A stretch of 24,817 nt of DNA from an uncultured Acidobacteriota bacterium (GTDB taxonomy: Bacteria; Acidobacteriota; Terriglobia; UBA7540), in contig CALCEB010000081.1 in assembly GCA_937900045.1 (NCBI GenBank), positions 1 through 24,817 on the forward strand, given 5' to 3'. Position numbers and translations under genes: made by a program. The notes beneath the pieces are model-generated. The model worked only from the letters and a program-made list of their open reading frames with translations, searched no databases and was not told the origin of the DNA. Below, piece after piece: positions 21,529 through 24,817 of the stretch. Position 1 is the first letter of the stretch. The number at the start of each line of letters is the position of its first letter.

Positions 21529-22440
21529 TCAAGCAGGCCGGCACCACCCTTTGGCGCCGCGATTATCAACGGGAAGCAGGTAGGTTTGAGATTTGACGCC
21601 GTGGTCCGCAAGGACCTGACGGATGATTTCACCCAGAGGTTCGGCGTTGTGCCGGGCCAGCGCCAGCACCGAAGGTCCCGCGCCGCTCAGGCAAAGTCCA
21701 GCCAGGTCGGGATGGCGGAGCTTCAGCAGTTCTGTCAGGCCAGGCACCAGCGGGGCCCGGTAGGGTTGGTGCCAACAGTCATCGAAGAGCAGCGGATGGA
21801 GGTCCATCTTTCCGGAAAAGATGCGCGCTGCGAGCGCCGCAGCCCGTTGCAGGTTGTGGACGGCGTCGGCCCGCGAGTAAGAATCCGGAATGGCTTGGCG
21901 CGCTTTTTCCGTGGGGAGAGCATAATCCGGCACAGTCACGACGATGCTAAGATTATCCGGCAACGTACACGAAGAGGCAAAAATGCGCCCGTCTTGTTGG
22001 GCTGCCAGCGTGAAGCCGCCGAGCCAGGCAGCCGCCGCGTTGTCCGGGTGGCCCTCGATTTCCGAGGCAGCGGCAAGAATCTGGTCGTCCGTGGGGAAGT
22101 GATCCTTCAGGAAATAGGCGGCGGCTAAGGCTGCCACAACCGCTGCGGCGCTCGATCCCAAGCCCACGCCGATCGGAATTTGATTCTGGATCTCGAGCTT
22201 GAAACCCTGCTGCTTATTCCAGCTTGCCAGGATCCGGTTAATCGTCCGGGCGATGAGGTTGGTCTCATCGCAAGGGACGCGGTCCGGGGTCACGCCACTG
22301 TATTTGACTTCAATCCGGCAATCGGCGCAGGGCGTGACGTGAACATCCAAGTATAGGCCCAGCGCCAGCGCCGCGCAGTCAAACAGGCAACCCAGATTGG
22401 CACTGGTTGCGGGAACCCGGATGGTGGCAGATCCGCTCAT
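21529..22440 (-). CDS. thrB: Homoserine kinase
   Basis: ThrB phosphorylates homoserine to O-phosphohomoserine, the substrate of threonine synthase. The ATG at 22440 gives 303 residues starting MSGSATIRVPATSANLGCLF, the usual N-terminal motif of the GHMP kinase fold. An upstream in-frame start at 22479 adds 13 residues without homology. The ATP-binding loop is IPIGVGLGSSAAA (88-100), and the C-terminal motif is LCLSGAGPSVLAL. No strong Shine-Dalgarno is present. The gene lies 117 bases after thrC on the same strand and is probably in the same transcript under the SAM-I riboswitch. The order thrC-thrB with no adjacent homoserine dehydrogenase is visible. The 140 bases after it hold nothing recognised before the TonB receptor. 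Confidence 0.93.
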   Translation of the reverse strand: MSGSATIRVPATSANLGCLFDCAALALGLYLDVHVTPCADCRIEVKYSGVTPDRVPCDETNLIARTINRILASWNKQQGFKLEIQNQIPIGVGLGSSAAAVVAALAAAYFLKDHFPTDDQILAAASEIEGHPDNAAAAWLGGFTLAAQQDGRIFASSCTLPDNLSIVVTVPDYALPTEKARQAIPDSYSRADAVHNLQRAAALAARIFSGKMDLHPLLFDDCWHQPYRAPLVPGLTELLKLRHPDLAGLCLSGAGPSVLALARHNAEPLGEIIRQVLADHGVKSQTYLLPVDNRGAKGWCRPA

Positions 22441-22482
22441 GCTGGGTTTTCTAAGGGACCAAGGACAATGGAAAAGCAATCG

Positions 22483-22527
22483 GCCTTCAGCGGTCAGCTA
22501 AAAGAACAAGCAGCGCAAGCTGAAGGC
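22483..22527. repeat. Inverted repeat between thrC and thrB
   Basis: GCCTTCAGC (22483-22491) and GCTGAAGGC (22519-22527) are exact inverse complements around 27 bases. A second, overlapping pair, GTCAGC at 22493-22498 and GGCTGAC near 22525, suggests a small repeat in inverted form. No T-run follows, so it should not stop transcription into thrB, but it could modulate it. Confidence 0.45.
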
Positions 22528-22557
22528 TGACAATATTCTCAGATTTCAAACAAGCTG

Positions 22558-23814
22558 CTAGGACTTAAGAGCCGATTCTAACTCAAGCTGAGGCACAAAG
22601 GCTTCTTCAAATTCCTCGAGCTTGGGCCGGATGGCGGCGTTCGAATCCGTGCGCCCTTGAAGCACGCCCGGAGTTTTTAGTCCGTTGCCGGTGATCGCCA
22701 GCACCATCGATTCATTGGGATTCAATCGCCCTTCGCGGATCAGTTTCCGCGCCACGGCCACGGTGACGCCGCCTGCGGTTTCCGTAAAGATGCCCTCGGT
22801 TCCGGCCAGCAGCAACATGCCGTCAACAATCTCATCATCGCTCACGTCTTCCCCGGCGCCGCCACTCGAAAGGATGAGCTTGGCGGCAAAGGCGCCGTCC
22901 GCAGGATTGCCAATGGCAAGCGACTTGGCAATGGTATGGGGTTTTTGCGGCGTGATTTCGGTGGTTCCATTCTTGGCAGCGGTGGTGATGGGCGAGCATC
23001 CCGTGGCTTGCGCTCCAAAAAACCGGACAGGAGTGCTTTCCACCCAGCCAAGCTGCCCGAATTCCCAGAAGGCTTTATTGATCTTGTTAATCAGCGCGCC
23101 GCCGGCCATTGGCACCACGATGTTCTGTGGCAGCCGCCAACCGAGTTGTTCGGCAATTTCGTAGCCCACGGTCTTCGAGCCTTCGGAGTAATAGGACCGC
23201 AGGTTGACGTTCACGATCCCCCAAGGGTATTTCTGGGCGATCTCTGAACAAAGCCGGTTCACCTGGTCGTAGTTGCCGTTAACGCGGACCACCTTTGCGC
23301 CGTACACTTCTGTGGCTACGATCTTTTCGGGCTCAATGTCGGCAGGGACGAAAATGAAAGTGGAAAAGCCGCCGGCCGCGGATTGGGCCGCAACGGCATT
23401 GGCGAGGTTGCCGGTGGAGGAGCAGCCGACCGTCTTGAATCCAAACTCGTGAGCCTTGCTGAGCGCGACGGCCACCACGCGGTCCTTGAAGGAAAGCGTG
23501 GGGTGGTTCACGGCGTCATTCTTGATGTAAACCTCGCGCGCGCCAAGGGCCTGCTCAAGCTGCCGGGCGCGAATGAACGGCGTGAATCCGGTGTGACGTC
23601 CCACGTGCGGCTCACCAAGCAAAGGCAACAGTTCCCTGTAACGCCACATCGTCGCCGGACGGGAGACGATGTCCTCGCGGCGGATATCGGACCATAAGCG
23701 CCCGTAATCGTAAACCACTTCGAGCGGAGCCCAACACTCCTCGCACGCCGCCAGCGGCTCGAGCGGGTACTCCCGGCTACACTCTCGACATTTCAGCTTC
23801 AGGACGTAACTCAC
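22558..23814 (-). CDS. thrC: Threonine synthase with N-terminal zinc ribbon
   Basis: ThrC converts O-phosphohomoserine to threonine using PLP. I choose the GTG at 23814, preceded by GAGGAGG at 5 bases, giving 418 residues; the ATG codons at 23838 and 23835 lack such a site. The N-terminus has a CxxC...CxxC zinc ribbon (Cys 9, 12, 24, 27). The PLP lysine is Lys 110 in TLSFKDR. The phosphate-binding loop (CSSTGNLANAVAAQSA), VVPMAGGALINKINKAF and GCSPITTAAKNG follow, and the C-terminal TAGGVTVAV is intact. The gene begins 67 bases after a SAM-I riboswitch terminator. Together with thrB it forms the homoserine-to-threonine branch. Related PLP enzymes exist, but the motif set fits ThrC well. Confidence 0.93.
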   Translation of the reverse strand: MSYVLKLKCRECSREYPLEPLAACEECWAPLEVVYDYGRLWSDIRREDIVSRPATMWRYRELLPLLGEPHVGRHTGFTPFIRARQLEQALGAREVYIKNDAVNHPTLSFKDRVVAVALSKAHEFGFKTVGCSSTGNLANAVAAQSAAGGFSTFIFVPADIEPEKIVATEVYGAKVVRVNGNYDQVNRLCSEIAQKYPWGIVNVNLRSYYSEGSKTVGYEIAEQLGWRLPQNIVVPMAGGALINKINKAFWEFGQLGWVESTPVRFFGAQATGCSPITTAAKNGTTEITPQKPHTIAKSLAIGNPADGAFAAKLILSSGGAGEDVSDDEIVDGMLLLAGTEGIFTETAGGVTVAVARKLIREGRLNPNESMVLAITGNGLKTPGVLQGRTDSNAAIRPKLEEFEEAFVPQLELESALKS

Positions 23815-23880
23815 AGTGCCTCCTCGGGTACTCATCACAGGCGGGCCGGGCTGGGCGGGTATCGTTTCGGAGGAGGCGCT

Positions 23881-23915
23881 AAATTAAAAAGCCTCTCCCG
23901 ATCCATCGGAGAGGC
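23881..23915 (-). terminator. Intrinsic terminator of the SAM-I riboswitch
   Basis: On the minus strand a stem GCCTCTCCGAT pairs with ATCGG-AGAGGC (one bulged G) around a 2-base loop and is followed directly by TTTTTAATTT. Its 5' half, CCTCTC, can instead pair with GAGAGG at the 3' edge of the aptamer's closing stem. This gives a mutually exclusive antiterminator, the standard arrangement for SAM-dependent termination. Confidence 0.88.
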
Positions 23916-23940
23916 GTTGTAAGAACCATAAATTAAAGGT

Positions 23941-24050
23941 CCCTCTCATCTTCCCCAATTCCGGGTAGGAGTTGGCACCTGACCTCCGATAAATTCGGAG
24001 CGGTTGCCGTGGCGTCATAGGGCCCGTCCCTCGGCCACTCTGGATGAGAT
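23941..24050 (-). promoter_or_regulatory. SAM-I (S-box) riboswitch aptamer upstream of thrC
   Basis: On the minus strand the aptamer closes with P1 arms CTCATC (24048-24043) and GATGAG (23950-23945). Inside are the hallmark core GAGGGACGGGCCCTATGA, the conserved CGGCAACC, the P3 hairpin CTCCGA/TCGGAG and the P4 segment beginning AGGTGCCAACTCCT. These match the S-box consensus as known from methionine genes. It sits between a promoter at 24117-24089 and a terminator at 23915-23881, in the correct order for a SAM OFF-switch. Here it controls thrC and probably thrB, which are not the usual target genes. Confidence 0.93.
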
Positions 24051-24088
24051 TCAGGGTAACTGAACCTTATATTCAATTGTAAACAGCA

Positions 24089-24117
24089 ATACTAACCAGT
24101 CGGAAGGCGCGTGTCAA
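24089..24117 (-). promoter_or_regulatory. Sigma-70 promoter of the riboswitch-thrC-thrB unit
   Basis: On the minus strand a perfect -35 (TTGACA, 24117-24112) is followed after exactly 17 bases by TAGTAT (24094-24089, 4 of 6, keeping T1, A2 and T6). Transcription would start near 24082, about 32 bases before the SAM-I aptamer. The -35 box lies at the edge of a decayed aldo/keto reductase gene on the other strand. Confidence 0.75.
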
Positions 24118-24310
24118 GGATAATTTTTTCATTGCCACGAAATCAGACAGTCGGGACTACAAGGGCATGCGTGCCGACATCGACCGGTTCCGCAAGGAAT
24201 TGAATATCGACTACATTGATGTTGTTCTCATACACGTCATGCGGAGTGACGACTGGACCACCCGCTATCTCGCCACGATGGAGGTGCTTTCGGAAGCCGA
24301 GGAAAGGGCT
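24116..24310 (+). pseudogene. Remnant of an aldo/keto reductase gene
   Basis: The plus strand reads FFIATKSDSRDYKGM, then RADIDRFRKEL, then DYIDVVLIHVM and ATMEVLSEAEER without a stop. This is the central part of an aldo/keto reductase: the strand with the ATK motif, the helix that follows, and the IDxxLIH strand carrying part of the active site. The N-terminal third with the catalytic Asp and Tyr is missing. The match ends near 24310, after which the frame becomes unrelated; a shift of one frame gives GLVS briefly before a stop. With both ends gone it cannot be functional. It abuts the thrC promoter on one side and an unrelated gene on the other. Confidence 0.7.
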
Positions 24311-24368
24311 GGTGAGCCGGGAGAGGTTTTAGGGGCACGCCTCGGGAGCCCGCGCCTTCGCCCTCGTG

Positions 24369-24817
24369 TCAGTGGGCCTGTTTCCGAAAGGATTGGTAGA
24401 CCTGATCGAGCCTCCGCCCCGTCTCAGCGGGCGTCTGTGGTCTGGCGGGAAAGCGCCTCGCGAACTCTGCGAACACTTGCGAAGGCGTCCGCTCGACGTA
24501 GCCGGCGGGAATCTCAAACAGCGTAGGAGACGGATCCCCTTCGCTCACCAGAAGGGCTTCTCGGGTGTTGCGGGCGGGAGGGCACGTTTCGCACTCGAGG
24601 GTTACCACCTCCTTCAGTGCAAAGCAGTTAAGGGTAGGCGCCCTCCAGTAGGTGGCCTTCGTCACCTCGCCGGGAGGCCCCGCCAGGTTGCGCCGGACGA
24701 TGACCGTGTCATAGCCAAGCAAGGTCGCGTGCTGGGCGTTCGGGTCAGCGCTACAGGCTGCGGGCGCCGCCGAAAGCCGCGCCACCGACTTCGCGGAGTA
24801 GGGATAAGTCACTAGCG
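24369..24817 (-). CDS. Unrecognised protein, 5' end outside window
   Basis: The minus strand is open from the right edge to a TGA at 24369-24371, giving at least 148 residues; the start lies beyond the window or could be the GTG at 24812. The sequence has the segments HATLLGYDTVIVRRNLAGPP, then GEVTKATYWRAPTLNCFALK, and LFEIPAGYVERTPSQVFAEF, with six cysteines and three short charged helices near the end. No membrane segment is visible in this part. The regular composition and lack of stop codons on the strand suggest a real gene. I do not recognise the family and assign no function. It faces the aldo/keto reductase remnant. Confidence 0.6.
   Translation of the reverse strand, partial: LVTYPYSAKSVARLSAAPAACSADPNAQHATLLGYDTVIVRRNLAGPPGEVTKATYWRAPTLNCFALKEVVTLECETCPPARNTREALLVSEGDPSPTLFEIPAGYVERTPSQVFAEFARRFPARPQTPAETGRRLDQVYQSFRKQAH

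Noticed and set aside
22801..23247. Plus-strand ORFs inside thrC
   Set aside because: Antisense shadows; thrC is complete with all catalytic motifs.

Overview
The window reads as ordinary chromosome from a GC-rich, Gram-negative, outer-membrane bacterium, most likely a member of the Acidobacteriota. That placement is inference. It rests on the TonB-dependent receptor with an N-terminal carboxypeptidase-regulatory-like domain, the OmpA-family protein, the zinc-ribbon threonine synthase, the CzcCBA-type exporter, and the many short palindromic repeats between genes. No rRNA, tRNA, CRISPR array, phage gene or transposase gene was recognised.

Layout from left to right. (1) 1-293 is the 5' part of a small membrane protein on the minus strand. 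It is followed by about 1.1 kb (294-1432) without a secure gene, holding hairpins, a near-consensus orphan promoter and internal repeats. (2) 1433-5059 is a plus-strand housekeeping run: ruvB, folK, a deoxynucleoside kinase and panB, with a large folded leader ending in a U-tract in front of panB. (3) 5196-6728 is an exported OmpA-family coiled-coil protein on the minus strand. (4) 6985-13893 starts with a 13-bp palindrome and a MITE-like element. A heavy-metal RND efflux locus follows: a small membrane protein, czcC, czcB and czcA, with two broken copies of adaptor-gene 5' ends around czcC. (5) 13902-16332 is a minus-strand pair, a NifS/IscS cysteine desulfurase followed by mnmA, which together fit tRNA 2-thiouridine synthesis. 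(6) 16467-19013 holds a thiolase and a crotonase-family protein on the plus strand; two 95%-identical 108-bp repeats flank the thiolase. (7) 19025-21388 is a TonB-dependent receptor on the minus strand. (8) 21529-24117 is a minus-strand thrC-thrB unit under a SAM-I (S-box) riboswitch with its own promoter and terminator. (9) 24116-24817 holds a remnant of an aldo/keto reductase gene and the 3' part of an unrecognised gene running off the right edge.

The strongest points of interest are: the SAM-I riboswitch placed on threonine rather than methionine genes; the panB leader, whose 10-bp closing stem is also a terminator stem; the broken adaptor gene starts around czcC, which record a rearrangement of the efflux operon; and a family of palindromic elements sharing a GCTGTAGCG terminus, one of which is flanked by a 7-bp direct repeat. 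I did not find a clearly new multi-gene system. The novelty here is mainly regulatory and in the repeats.
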